This document shows positions 7,756 through 15,547 of a DNA stretch of 18,717 nucleotides, piece by piece (the first letter of the stretch is position 1; each line of letters begins with the position of its first letter). Location: NCBI GenBank assembly GCA_020430865.1, contig JAGQIY010000153.1:1-18717 (forward strand), in the 5' to 3' direction. The position numbers were made by a program, and so were the translations under genes. The stretch comes from Myxococcales bacterium. GTDB lineage: Bacteria > Myxococcota > Polyangia > Polyangiales > Polyangiaceae. The notes below the pieces were generated by a model. It did not search any database. It was given only the letters and a program-made list of their open reading frames with translations, and was not told the DNA's origin.

Positions 7756-9387
7756 TCAGCTGGCGGCTCTGATTCGCGTTGCGCTCGGGGGCTCGTGGGG
7801 CATCAGGAACAGCATCCGCGTACCCTGGCCGATCCGTGTCTCCAGGGATGGGTGGATCCCCAGGGATTTGGCGCTGGTCCAGACTGAGCCGAGACCGACT
7901 CCGCGTCCAGAGATGTCGCTGACGCTGTCGCTGGTGGAGAACCCGTCGCAGAGCAGCGCAGCCAAGCGCTGTTCGGCTGTCGCGGCAGGTAGACCCAGGC
8001 GCTTGGCCTTCTCGGCGATCTGCTCCCAGTCGATGCCGCGCCCGTCATCCGCGACGCTCAGCAGCGTCCCCTCGACGCTGTCGGTTGCCTGGAGGCGGAC
8101 CGTCGCCCGCTTCGGCTTGTTCGCCGCGTGGCGGGCATCGGGTGACTCGACCCCATGGTCGATCGCGTTGCGCACCACGTGACATAGCTGAGCGATGAAC
8201 TCACCATGTGCGTCCAGGTTGACGCGGGCGTCTCCGGCCTCGGCGACGAAATCGACCTGCTTGCCCAGGCGCTCGGCGACGCGCTCGCCGTGGGAGACCA
8301 GGCGGTCGAGGATCGGTTGCAGGGGTTCATGGGTCCAGCGCTCGAGGGTCTTGCGGATGTGCTCCGAGACTCCGCCCGAGTCGGCGAGGCGCAGAAGCTC
8401 TTCCCTTGATACTCGAACGACGTCGGCCTCGTCGGGCAGGAAGGCTGCGACTTGCTGGATGCTGTCGGCGTACGTCTCCTGCAGTCGCTTGCCTTGCTCC
8501 TCGTCCAGGAGGGGCGCCCCGCTGTCCTGAAGCTCGTCTTCGATCTGATGACAGACGCTGGCCAGGCGACAGAATCCATAGACCGCCGAGTTGCCTTTGA
8601 GTGTGTGGAGCGCCTTCTTGCAGGTCGCCTCACTGTCCGTCTCTCGTGCTTCCTCGAGGAGATGCTCGCAGTCGGTCCTGAAGAGCTGGAAGCCGCCCGG
8701 ATCGCGGAGCATCTGCGCGATCACGGCGTGGCGTTCTTCGCTGGCGGCGCGTTCCCGGGCCAGCGCAAGGCGGTCGGTGGCATCTCGAATGACCAGCAGC
8801 AGCTCTCGACCACCGGGGATCACCCGCGCGTCGAACTCGTATTGACGGTCGCCTGACTGGAACTGCCTCGGAAGTTGCTCCAGGGTCAGCTCCACGGGGA
8901 GGATGTCCTCACGGATCTGGTCGAGACCCATGGCGAGCAGATCGCCGAACGTCGGGTCGTCGGCTTTCAGCCACTCGGCTAGACCGCTTCGATCCGTCGG
9001 CTCGCCGAACCAGCGCACCGCCTGCGCCGAGGCGGGACCGACGAGCCTCCCATCCAGGTCGATGGTGAGCAGCCCGTCGGCGACGTTGTCGGTGATCAGT
9101 CGCAGGCGGTCCACGGCGCTCACCAGATCGGCCGTGCGTTCCTTCACGCGGTCTTCGAGCTCCGCCGTCAGTCCGCGTAGACCGTCGTGCTGGTGCCCTC
9201 CGAGCGCCGCGAAGACGCCGAGGAAGAGCGGCGCCGTCACGATGATCCACAAGAGGGGATCGGTCGTCAGTGCGACCCAAGCGCCAGCGCTGCCTGTCTG
9301 GGCCCAGCGGATCCCAAGGGCCATCAGAGGAAAGCACAGACCAAACAGCGCCCCCCAGAGGCCCCATCTCAGACGGGAAGAGTTCAT
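7756..9387 (-). CDS. Membrane CheA-like sensor histidine kinase with PAS and HPt domains
   Basis: This 543-residue protein starts at ATG 9387; the frame opens further upstream without coding character. Two membrane helices lie at about residues 6-26 and 43-63, with a short loop between. A helical linker with a coiled-coil look (LTAELEDRVKERTADL) leads into a PAS-like domain (about 90-210). An HPt helix follows, with phospho-acceptor His261 in ALHTLKGNSAVYGF. The C-terminal ATPase domain is of CheA type: N-box CHVVRNAIDHGVE at about 402-414, G1 DDGRGID at 447-453 and G2 SGRGVGLG at 493-500. There is no CheW-like domain and no obvious P2 docking domain. It therefore resembles a free-standing phosphorelay kinase rather than a chemotaxis-array CheA. 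No response regulator gene is in the window. Confidence 0.93.
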   Translation of the reverse strand: MNSSRLRWGLWGALFGLCFPLMALGIRWAQTGSAGAWVALTTDPLLWIIVTAPLFLGVFAALGGHQHDGLRGLTAELEDRVKERTADLVSAVDRLRLITDNVADGLLTIDLDGRLVGPASAQAVRWFGEPTDRSGLAEWLKADDPTFGDLLAMGLDQIREDILPVELTLEQLPRQFQSGDRQYEFDARVIPGGRELLLVIRDATDRLALARERAASEERHAVIAQMLRDPGGFQLFRTDCEHLLEEARETDSEATCKKALHTLKGNSAVYGFCRLASVCHQIEDELQDSGAPLLDEEQGKRLQETYADSIQQVAAFLPDEADVVRVSREELLRLADSGGVSEHIRKTLERWTHEPLQPILDRLVSHGERVAERLGKQVDFVAEAGDARVNLDAHGEFIAQLCHVVRNAIDHGVESPDARHAANKPKRATVRLQATDSVEGTLLSVADDGRGIDWEQIAEKAKRLGLPAATAEQRLAALLCDGFSTSDSVSDISGRGVGLGSVWTSAKSLGIHPSLETRIGQGTRMLFLMPHEPPSATRIRAAS

Positions 9388-9651
9388 GGTGGCGCAGAAC
9401 GGTCCCAGAGCTGGAATCTGTAGTTTCCACGTCTCCTCGAAAACCGACCGGCCGTGGTCGCCGATCTGAGCACAAGCTCGGGTGCCTGCGAATCCGGCAC
9501 TTCCAGCTGCGAACTCTGCAGTGGCGCGTGCATCGAGGCGTGGTCCCGTGCGCCGCTCCGAGCCGAGAACTCGCTTGCGCGCCCACCGCTCCTCCGTGGC
9601 AGGCATCATGCAAGACCGAGGCAGATCCCACGACGAGAGCGGAAGGTCCTC

Positions 9652-10629
9652 ATGCCGGCTGGAGAAGAAGCAACGTTCCTACAGGTGTCCCTCGCAGGTG
9701 CGGTGGGCTGCCTCGTCCTCGGTGCCTGTCTGCCCATGGTCGCGTGCCAGACTTCGGATGGCGCAGGCAGCGACTCGGGCACCAGCGGATCCATCGACAT
9801 CACGGGCGCGACCTTCACCCGGCGAAGCGCGGATTGTGCAGACTACGCTCAGAGCTATTCGTCTGCGGTGGTCGACGTCCAGCGCCGGCTCGGCTTCGAG
9901 GGCTTCGTCGAGATCGTCGCGAGCGACGACTCCTGCACGCTGACCTCCAATGCGATCCCGAATCATGACTTCGATCAACAGGGCGCGTCCTTTGCGACTC
10001 CCACTGCGGCGCTCGAAACGACCTTCGTGATCAAGCGTCACCCCGGCGTGGCGAGCAGTCCGACCGCCCTGGAGCTCCGCAGCTACGACGCGGTGATGCT
10101 GAACGGCGTCGTCGTCGACCTGCTGGCTGCGGGGTGCTTTGGTGTCGGGGATGGCAAGATCGGCTGCAACGATCTGAGCTCGGCCTGGCGCTACGATCCC
10201 ATGTCGCCGAGCGCGAACTTCGGCACCGACGTTCACAACGCTCACACTCAACCCGATGGTCGCTATCATTACCACGGGGATCCGCTGGCCATGTACGGGG
10301 AGTCAAGCGAGGTATCGCCGGTGATTGGCTTCGCTGCGGACGGCTTCCCCATCTATGGTCCGTACTTCGATGATGGCGGGACGATCCGTGAGGCGCGATC
10401 AGGCTTCAGTCTGAAGATCGGAAGTCGCCCGAGCGGTGCGAGTGACCCCGGCGGCGACTACGACGGCACCTTCGTCGACGACTACGAGTACACCGGTGCT
10501 GGTGATCTCGACGAATGCAATGGCATGACCATCGACGGCCAGTACGGCTACTACGTAACGCGCACGTACCCCTGGGTGCTCGCGTGTCTGAAAGGCGCGC
10601 CTGACGCGTCGTTCGACAAGCGGCCCTGA
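9652..10629 (+). CDS. YHYH-domain exported protein
   Basis: This 325-residue protein starts at ATG 9652, five bases after GGAAGG. The N-terminus (to about residue 33) is hydrophobic and contains LVLGAC and PMVAC, either of which could be a weak lipobox. It lacks basic residues, so the export route is less certain. A short Ser/Gly linker follows (33-48). The YHYH domain dominates the rest: GTDVHNAHTQPDGRYHYHGD has YHYH at 205-208 and further His at 195 and 198, and IGFAADGFPIYGPY follows at 225-238. The cluster of His, Asp and Tyr suggests metal binding, but the family has no established function that I know of. Its gene is divergent from the CheA-like kinase, sharing a 264-base upstream region. 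Confidence 0.92.
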   Translation: MPAGEEATFLQVSLAGAVGCLVLGACLPMVACQTSDGAGSDSGTSGSIDITGATFTRRSADCADYAQSYSSAVVDVQRRLGFEGFVEIVASDDSCTLTSNAIPNHDFDQQGASFATPTAALETTFVIKRHPGVASSPTALELRSYDAVMLNGVVVDLLAAGCFGVGDGKIGCNDLSSAWRYDPMSPSANFGTDVHNAHTQPDGRYHYHGDPLAMYGESSEVSPVIGFAADGFPIYGPYFDDGGTIREARSGFSLKIGSRPSGASDPGGDYDGTFVDDYEYTGAGDLDECNGMTIDGQYGYYVTRTYPWVLACLKGAPDASFDKRP

Positions 10630-10641
10630 GTCGATCAGGGC
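10623..10641. terminator. Hairpin overlapping the YHYH gene stop codon
   Basis: GCCCTGA (10623-10629) pairs perfectly with TCAGGGC (10635-10641) around a 5-base loop. The TGA stop (10627-10629) is inside the left arm. It is placed between two convergent genes and may end transcription from either side. There is no U-tract. Confidence 0.45.
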
Positions 10642-10689
10642 TCGGGGGAGAGGGGCGCGAAGTGTGAACGCGGGATCAGGCGTCGCACA

Positions 10690-11751
10690 CTAGGTTGCGG
10701 GCAAGTGCACGCGGATCCGCGTACCCACGCCGCGGCGACTATCGACGGTGACGAATCCGCCGGCGTCGTCGACCAGGTCGTGTACGACCGCGAGGCCGAG
10801 TCCCGTCCCACTGGCCCCCTTGGTCGTGAAGAAGGGCTCGAAGAGCCTCGCGGCGGTGTGCTGGTCCATGCCGCTGCCTTCGTCACGCACGGTGATGCGC
10901 ACGAACTCGCCTGACGGGCCGTGTCCGACGACCGTCACCCGCTCTGCAATCACGTCGACCACGCCGCCGCTGGGCTGGGCGTCTCGGGCGTTCAACACCA
11001 GGTTCCACAGCACGCGCTCGAGGTCGAGCGCGTCCAGTCGCACCACGCCCACGGGATCACGGACATCGATGCGCAACGTGACCTTCTCCGCGAAGACGTC
11101 TCGCAGGACGGCGACGATGCGCTGAAGTTCCACTGCGACGTCGATGCGGGGGGTCACGCCCACCGAGCTGCGAGCGAGGTGTTGTATCCGGGAGGTAAAA
11201 GCGGACGTGCGTTGGGCCGTGTCCTTGATGTCCTCGATGAGCCGGAGGTTGTCTTCGCTGGATTCGGGGGTGAGGGCGCTGCAGAGCAGCGTGAGCGCGC
11301 CGACGACGTTGTTCAGGTCGTGTGCGAGCCCTGCGGCGATGGTGCCCGCGCTTGCCAGCGCCTGCAGCCGTCGCACGCGGGCGCTCAGCTCGACGCGCTC
11401 GGTGACGTCCTGACAGGCGCCATAGAGTCGTACCACCTGGCGGTCGTCATCGCAGTCCACGTGGGCATACGAGCGCAGCACGCGTACCTCACCATCGTCG
11501 CGCACGATGCGGTGCTGGTGCTCGACGTCGCGGCAATCGAGCAGCGCGCGTTCGACGGTGCTGCGCGTCAGATCGCGATCCTCGGGGTGCACCCGGGACA
11601 GGAATGCCTGGTAGTTTGCCGGTCCCTGACCGCCAGGGAGGCCATAGATGCGCGAAAGCTCCGGAGACCAGCACAGGCGATCGTTGGCCACGTCCCAGTC
11701 CCAGGTTCCAGCCTGAGCGAGTCGTTCCATCGTTCGGGCCGCTCGATTCAT
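10690..11751 (-). CDS. Cytoplasmic PAS-domain sensor histidine kinase
   Basis: This 353-residue protein starts at ATG 11751, preceded by GAGGTG. A PAS-3 type domain fills about residues 10-120 (AGTWDWDVANDRLCWSPELSRIYG, then FLSRVHPEDRDL), the fold that often binds a small ligand or cofactor. The phospho-acceptor is His144 in AAGLAHDLNNVVGAL, the H-box type of the NtrB-like kinase group. The ATPase domain has N-box NLVLNARDA (Asn254), G1 DEGSGMD (Asp290), F-box LFEPFFTTK and G2 GTGLGL at 315-320. There is no membrane helix and no receiver domain, so it is a soluble orphan kinase. It is divergent from the TetR gene and convergent with the YHYH gene. The signal and partner are unknown. Confidence 0.94.
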   Translation of the reverse strand: MNRAARTMERLAQAGTWDWDVANDRLCWSPELSRIYGLPGGQGPANYQAFLSRVHPEDRDLTRSTVERALLDCRDVEHQHRIVRDDGEVRVLRSYAHVDCDDDRQVVRLYGACQDVTERVELSARVRRLQALASAGTIAAGLAHDLNNVVGALTLLCSALTPESSEDNLRLIEDIKDTAQRTSAFTSRIQHLARSSVGVTPRIDVAVELQRIVAVLRDVFAEKVTLRIDVRDPVGVVRLDALDLERVLWNLVLNARDAQPSGGVVDVIAERVTVVGHGPSGEFVRITVRDEGSGMDQHTAARLFEPFFTTKGASGTGLGLAVVHDLVDDAGGFVTVDSRRGVGTRIRVHLPAT

Positions 11752-11878
11752 GGGCACCTCGATTCGGAGGGAGTCACTGGAGCCCAGAAGGGAGTAATTG
11801 CTCCAGAACGGACACAAACATGGCGTGAAACTCGAGGTTGTCAAACTCCCGGAAGGGAGCTTACACTCCTCTTCTCAA
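11752..11878. promoter_or_regulatory. Divergent control region with two matched dyads (GAAGGGAG-N6-CTCC)
   Basis: Two copies of GAAGGGAG-N6-CTCC lie at 11787-11804 and 11852-11869, exactly 65 bases apart (about six helical turns). The inner GGAG-N6-CTCC is a dyad in each. The six-base spacers differ (TAATTG and CTTACA), while all 12 flanking bases match. This is what a dimeric regulator binding twice would leave. The most likely binder is the TetR-family protein encoded alongside, which would then control itself and the divergent kinase. Confidence 0.55.
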
Positions 11879-12502
11879 GTGTCCGAGATCGTTGGTCCGC
11901 TGCGTGTGAAGCCGGTGCAGACGCGCGCCATCCAGACCGTGGAGCACATTCTGCGCACCGCCGCGCTGCTGCTAGCGGACGTCGGCGTGGATCAGTTCAA
12001 CACCAACTTGCTCGCGGAGCGCGCGGATGTGCGAGTGCGCACCGTGTACCGCTACTTCGTGGACAAGCACGCAGTGATTCTGTGCCTCGCGGAACGCATG
12101 TATCAGCGCGCTGACGAGAGTTTCACCCGAACGTTGCGCGTGCTCGCCGACCCGCGAGTGGAGTGGCGCTTGGCGATCGACGGCGCGATCGAGGACTATT
12201 TCCTCACCATGGGCGCGAACCCCGAGTGGGTGGCCATTCGCCGGGCCGTGCAGTCAGTGCCGGGCCTGGACTCGCTACGCGCGCGAAGCGTCGCGCGTCA
12301 CGCAGAGTGGCTGGCCGATGCCCTGTGCGCGCGGGGGCTGAGCCTACCCAAGAGCCAGGTGCGCATCATCGCTGCGGTCACGTTCGCGGGCGCGTCAGGG
12401 GCCATCGAACCCGCAGTCCGTGCCAACCCGCGACAGCGCAAGGTCGTGGTGCGGGAGCTCAAGTCGATGGTTCACGCGTACCTCTCTGGCTACCTCGACT
12501 AG
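11879..12502 (+). CDS. TetR-family transcriptional regulator
   Basis: Read from GTG 11879 this is 207 residues, the usual TetR size. The frame is open back to a TTG at 11798 with GGGAG four bases before it, and another GTG lies at 11906, so the start is not settled. The DNA-binding domain is clear: a first helix (VQTRAIQTVEHILRTAALLLADVG), then the helix-turn-helix at about residues 41-60 (NTNLLAERADVRVRTVYRYF), with the YRYF-V-D-K signature at its end. The all-helical C-terminal ligand domain runs from about 65 to 205. The effector is unknown. The paired dyads just upstream suit autoregulation. The 3' neighbour is a convergent DUF2236 oxygenase-like gene. Confidence 0.9.
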   Translation: MSEIVGPLRVKPVQTRAIQTVEHILRTAALLLADVGVDQFNTNLLAERADVRVRTVYRYFVDKHAVILCLAERMYQRADESFTRTLRVLADPRVEWRLAIDGAIEDYFLTMGANPEWVAIRRAVQSVPGLDSLRARSVARHAEWLADALCARGLSLPKSQVRIIAAVTFAGASGAIEPAVRANPRQRKVVVRELKSMVHAYLSGYLD

Positions 12503-12532
12503 TCCCCTGTCTCGGTAGTTCGCTGCAAAAGT

Positions 12533-12557
12533 CGCCCGCCCCCCGAGGGCGTGGGCG
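12533..12557. terminator. Possible shared terminator hairpin
   Basis: CGCCC (12533-12537) followed by GCCC can pair with GGGC and GGGCG (ending 12557), with a small bulge. It lies between the convergent TetR and oxygenase genes. A second compact hairpin, GCGCC/GGCGC, follows at 12568-12581. Neither has a U-tract, so the call is tentative. Confidence 0.35.
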
Positions 12558-12613
12558 AGCGAGTCTTGCGCCCTGGGGCGCCTCTTGAGACGAGCCGTGT
12601 TCCGCCGGCGCTC

Positions 12614-13846
12614 TCAAAGGTGGGCTGGATGTCCCTGCTCCGGCCGAATGATTTGCTTCGGGGCCGAGCCAAAGAGGCTCGACAGCGCGGCGATCTGCGC
12701 TTCACGACCCCGTCGCTCCTGGTGCATCTGGAGGCTCGGCAGCAAGCGCTGCGCCCCAAAGCCTAGGAAGCGAGGCGCGAGCGTCAGCAGCGGATACCAG
12801 GGCGTGACCCCGGATGGCAGGCCCAGCTGCGCCATCTTCTTTGCCCCAAGGAAATAGCGGCTCACGCTGAGGTGCTGGTGCCACGCGAGCGAACGGCGCA
12901 GTCCCTGGAAGCTCTCGAAGTGGCGCTCGAGAGGCTCCTCGGACAGCGCCTTGCCGAGCTCGCGGCTCGTCCAGTCTGGCTGACCCTGCGTCAGCGTCGC
13001 GTGGTGCAGGAGCACGATCCCCTCGTTCTCGTTGAGCCGGATCCACTCGTCGCTCACACCCATCAGCCAGCCAGCGTAGCTCCAGAGCTGCATCACCGCC
13101 GCGGACTCCCGCTTCGAAACCGGGACACCGAGCAAACGAACACCGCCGAGCATTGCCACACAGAAACCCAGGTAGGTGGCGGCCATGTCGATCTGACTTA
13201 TCGGGAGCCCCCACTCCTCGGCGTCCCAGTCCGAGCGCTTCGCGAGTCCCCGTCGCACGAGCGCGTGCACCAGTCGCACGTGGACCGTGGTCTTGAAGCC
13301 GGGCGCGAAGCGCTGCATGCCGCCAGGATCCGTGCAGTCGACCCACCATTTGCCCGTCTCCGCGATGCGCTTCGCGGTGCCCTTGTTGAGCGCGCCGGTC
13401 TTGACCAGGGTCTGGTTGAAGCCGGACAGCAGGTAGCCGCCCATGAGCGCCAGGTCGCGCAGGACGAAGGTCGCGGTCAGGCCCAAGCGACGACAGAAGC
13501 GAGCACCCTCCTCCGCCAGCTCGGGATCCACCCAGTCGGGAGGCTGTTCCACGCGCTCGAAGAAGGCGCGCAACGCTGGGGGAGCATCGGGGACGCTCTC
13601 CAAGCCCTCATTCAGTGCGCGCTCGAAGAGCGGCTTGCCCTGCTTCGGACCAACCTCGAAGAGCCACTCCACGACGGCATCCATCAGCGGATCGCCATCC
13701 CACAGGGCGGCGCAAGCGCGCTCGTACTCGACACGCGACGGCGCGAGCTCACGCCCGATGAGCGCGCGCTGTAGCCAAGGCGTGGGGCGCTGGGTCTTCT
13801 CGAAGGGGCGGACTCGCCGCGGCAGCCGACGCTCGGAGGTTGACAT
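12614..13846 (-). CDS. DUF2236 / MpaB-Lcp family haem oxygenase candidate
   Basis: This 410-residue protein belongs by sequence look to the DUF2236 family, which includes mycophenolic acid MpaB and latex-clearing protein Lcp, a b-type haem rubber oxygenase. The core reads AKRIAETGKWWVDC (157-170), then APGFKTTVHVRLVHALVRRGL (181-201). Arg160, Thr164 and His194 have the same spacing (4 and 34) as R164, T168 and the axial haem ligand H198 of LcpK30, as I recall them. The Lcp distal Lys167 position is Glu163 here. There is no signal peptide, unlike secreted Lcp. The segment SYAGWLMGVSDEWI near 256-269 is also typical of the family. Start ATG 13846 has AG-rich GAGCGG before it. The substrate is unknown; rubber cleavage should not be assumed. 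Confidence 0.85.
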   Translation of the reverse strand: MSTSERRLPRRVRPFEKTQRPTPWLQRALIGRELAPSRVEYERACAALWDGDPLMDAVVEWLFEVGPKQGKPLFERALNEGLESVPDAPPALRAFFERVEQPPDWVDPELAEEGARFCRRLGLTATFVLRDLALMGGYLLSGFNQTLVKTGALNKGTAKRIAETGKWWVDCTDPGGMQRFAPGFKTTVHVRLVHALVRRGLAKRSDWDAEEWGLPISQIDMAATYLGFCVAMLGGVRLLGVPVSKRESAAVMQLWSYAGWLMGVSDEWIRLNENEGIVLLHHATLTQGQPDWTSRELGKALSEEPLERHFESFQGLRRSLAWHQHLSVSRYFLGAKKMAQLGLPSGVTPWYPLLTLAPRFLGFGAQRLLPSLQMHQERRGREAQIAALSSLFGSAPKQIIRPEQGHPAHL

Positions 13847-14018
13847 CGATCCGCTCTAACGCCGGTCGTGACTGGCATTCAACTGGCGTTTGGGAACAGC
13901 GCCGTTTCGGGCGGTTTCCCCGTGCTGCTGGGCAGTCGGTCGTGCGCAGGGGGAGCCGGCCGCATTGCGAGCGAAGCACACTCCGTCGCGACAGGTGGTG
14001 CCATTGACGCACTAGCCG

Positions 14019-14045
14019 GGCTCGGCCGTGCCTCGTGACCGAGCC
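14019..14045. terminator. Possible terminator after the glycine-zipper gene
   Basis: GGCTCGG (14019-14025) pairs with CCGAGCC (14039-14045) around 13 bases. It lies about 75 bases beyond the stop of the minus-strand glycine-zipper gene and upstream of the oxygenase gene. The surrounding 13847-14119 gap (273 bases) has no believable gene; it also holds two ACTGGC repeats close to the oxygenase start. Confidence 0.35.
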
Positions 14046-14119
14046 ATGGGTTCGGATGGCAGGCCGACGGCCGTTCACCGCTCGAGCAGCGACGGCCGCT
14101 CGGGCCTGCGGGTCACCAC

Positions 14120-14644
14120 TCAAGCGTGGGCCGAAGGAGCCTGACCTTTGGTCGTCTCCTGCTTCACCGCGAGTCGGTCGAAGACGTCCTTGGTGATGGC
14201 CTGCTCTTCCTTGTTGTCGCTGGATACCGTCACCAGGATCCCGCCCCTCTTCAGCACTTCCTGGCCGAGCTTGGCCTCGTGCTCGGTCATGCCGTAGCCG
14301 ACCAGGCCGCCAACGGCGCCGCCCACGGCACCACCTGCGCCAGCTCCGGCCAGGCCTGCGACGATGGGGCCGGCCGCGAGCAGGCCGACGCCGGGGACGA
14401 CGACGGTCGCGATCGCGGTGAGACCCGCGGCGAGGCCGCCGAGCGCGAGACCCGCGGCGCCACCAATCGCAGCGCCCTCGGGGGCCTTGGTGTTGTCATC
14501 GATGCGGGCGAACTCGGTCTTCGCTTCCTGCGGCATCATCACGCTGATGGTCTCCTGCCGGACACCACGAGCGTAGAGCTCGTTGATGGCAGAGCGAGCC
14601 TTGAGGGTCGAGTCGAACGCGCCTGAAATCACTTTGTTGGTCAT
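14120..14644 (-). CDS. Glycine-zipper general-stress-type protein
   Basis: This 174-residue protein starts at ATG 14644. Residues 3-38 (NKVISGAFDSTLKARSAINELYARGVRQETISVMM) form the beta-alpha-beta opening shared by YflT/17M-type general stress proteins and many proteobacterial stress proteins. Residues 58-117 are a long Gly/Ala run with GxxxG spacing (AAIGGAAGLALGGLAAG, GAGAGGAVGGAVGGLVG), a glycine zipper able to pack in or across a membrane. The end, LKRGGILVTVSSDN at 131-144, matches the closing strand of the same family. The ribosome site is weak. The gene is divergent from a four-helix membrane protein. The exact biochemical role is not known. Confidence 0.88.
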   Translation of the reverse strand: MTNKVISGAFDSTLKARSAINELYARGVRQETISVMMPQEAKTEFARIDDNTKAPEGAAIGGAAGLALGGLAAGLTAIATVVVPGVGLLAAGPIVAGLAGAGAGGAVGGAVGGLVGYGMTEHEAKLGQEVLKRGGILVTVSSDNKEEQAITKDVFDRLAVKQETTKGQAPSAHA

Positions 14645-14844
14645 GCCTCGGGCCCTAGCAACCGTCGGGCCAGGCGAATGCCCTGGATTTCCCTGGGGTG
14701 TCAGCGGTGAGCGAGCGGCGTTGTGCCCCGATTCGACATTTTTCCATACCACATCGCAACACTCGGGCGGACCGGGCGAGCCGTCTCGTACCTGCAAGAG
14801 GTCCCCGTTTGGTTCGGTCTGGAAGCTGCAAAGCGTGCCCGCGC

Positions 14845-15450
14845 ATGGCTGAAGAGACACAACGTCCAACTCGAGCACGCCGCTCGGAGCGGAGCGAAAA
14901 GCAACGCTGGAACCACGACGTCACGCGGGCGGCGATTGGTGGGGTAGTGACCCTCGGGATGGGCGCCGGATCCTCTGCGATACTGGACTCGGCGAACCGC
15001 TTCGAGACGCGGCACCTGATCTCGTCTCTCTCGAAGGTGCTCCCGTACCTGGCTTCCGCGGGGATCGGCGGTGGAGCGTCGATCCTGGCGCTGATGCTCA
15101 CGCTGCTCAGCGTGAGTCGCCAGTCCGACGTGCGCTTCTCGGAGACCTTCTACCGGCGCATTCTCTGGATCGGACGCCAGGCGAGCGCGCTGTTCGCTGG
15201 CTGCATCCTGCTGCTCTTGACCATGGCAGCGCCGGTGGTGGAGGCTGACGCGTTCGCCTCGGCGCAAACCCTGTTGACCGGGCAGTACTACCTCACGGCG
15301 ATGCTCACCTCGCTGATCAGCGGGCTCAGTATCTCGCTGATCATGATGCTGCAGAGCACGGTCTCGGACCTGGTGATGGTGCTCGGTTTCGGCGTGGAGG
15401 ACCACTACGTCCTCGCACCCTCAGCGGAGCTGACGGCGGAGGAGGCATGA
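14845..15450 (+). CDS. Four-helix membrane protein, unknown function
   Basis: This 201-residue protein is read from ATG 14845. The frame opens upstream to 14698, but that stretch is basic and looks non-coding. A charged N-terminal tail (about residues 1-26, rich in Arg, Glu and Ser) precedes four hydrophobic segments at about 28-48, 66-91, 111-131 and 148-182. Polar loops between them include SRQSDVRFSETFYRRILW. The start lacks an obvious ribosome site. The gene is divergent from the glycine-zipper gene and lies 97 bases before the YqjD/E/K-like operon on the same strand. I do not recognise a family. Confidence 0.8.
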   Translation: MAEETQRPTRARRSERSEKQRWNHDVTRAAIGGVVTLGMGAGSSAILDSANRFETRHLISSLSKVLPYLASAGIGGGASILALMLTLLSVSRQSDVRFSETFYRRILWIGRQASALFAGCILLLLTMAAPVVEADAFASAQTLLTGQYYLTAMLTSLISGLSISLIMMLQSTVSDLVMVLGFGVEDHYVLAPSAELTAEEA

Positions 15451-15451
15451 C

Positions 15452-15473
15452 GACCTCGGTGAGGCGCCGAGTC
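15452..15473 (+). terminator. Possible hairpin after the four-helix membrane gene
   Basis: CTCGG (15455-15459) pairs with CCGAG (15467-15471), and GA/TC can extend it past a one-base bulge. It follows directly after the stop of the membrane protein gene. It may weaken read-through into the next operon; no U-tract follows. Confidence 0.3.
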
Positions 15474-15547
15474 ACGCAGCGTGCGCGCGCCACGTCGCGT
15501 CGGGCTTGGAGCGTGCGTCAGGCACGAGATCTGCATCGGTCGCGCTC

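Noticed and set aside
10921..12114. Plus-strand open frame of about 397 codons over the PAS kinase
   Set aside because: Antisense to a kinase with all catalytic boxes. The frame also runs into the TetR gene in the wrong register.
12872..13774. Plus-strand open frame of about 300 codons over the oxygenase gene
   Set aside because: Mirror of the DUF2236 gene; no recognisable protein features.
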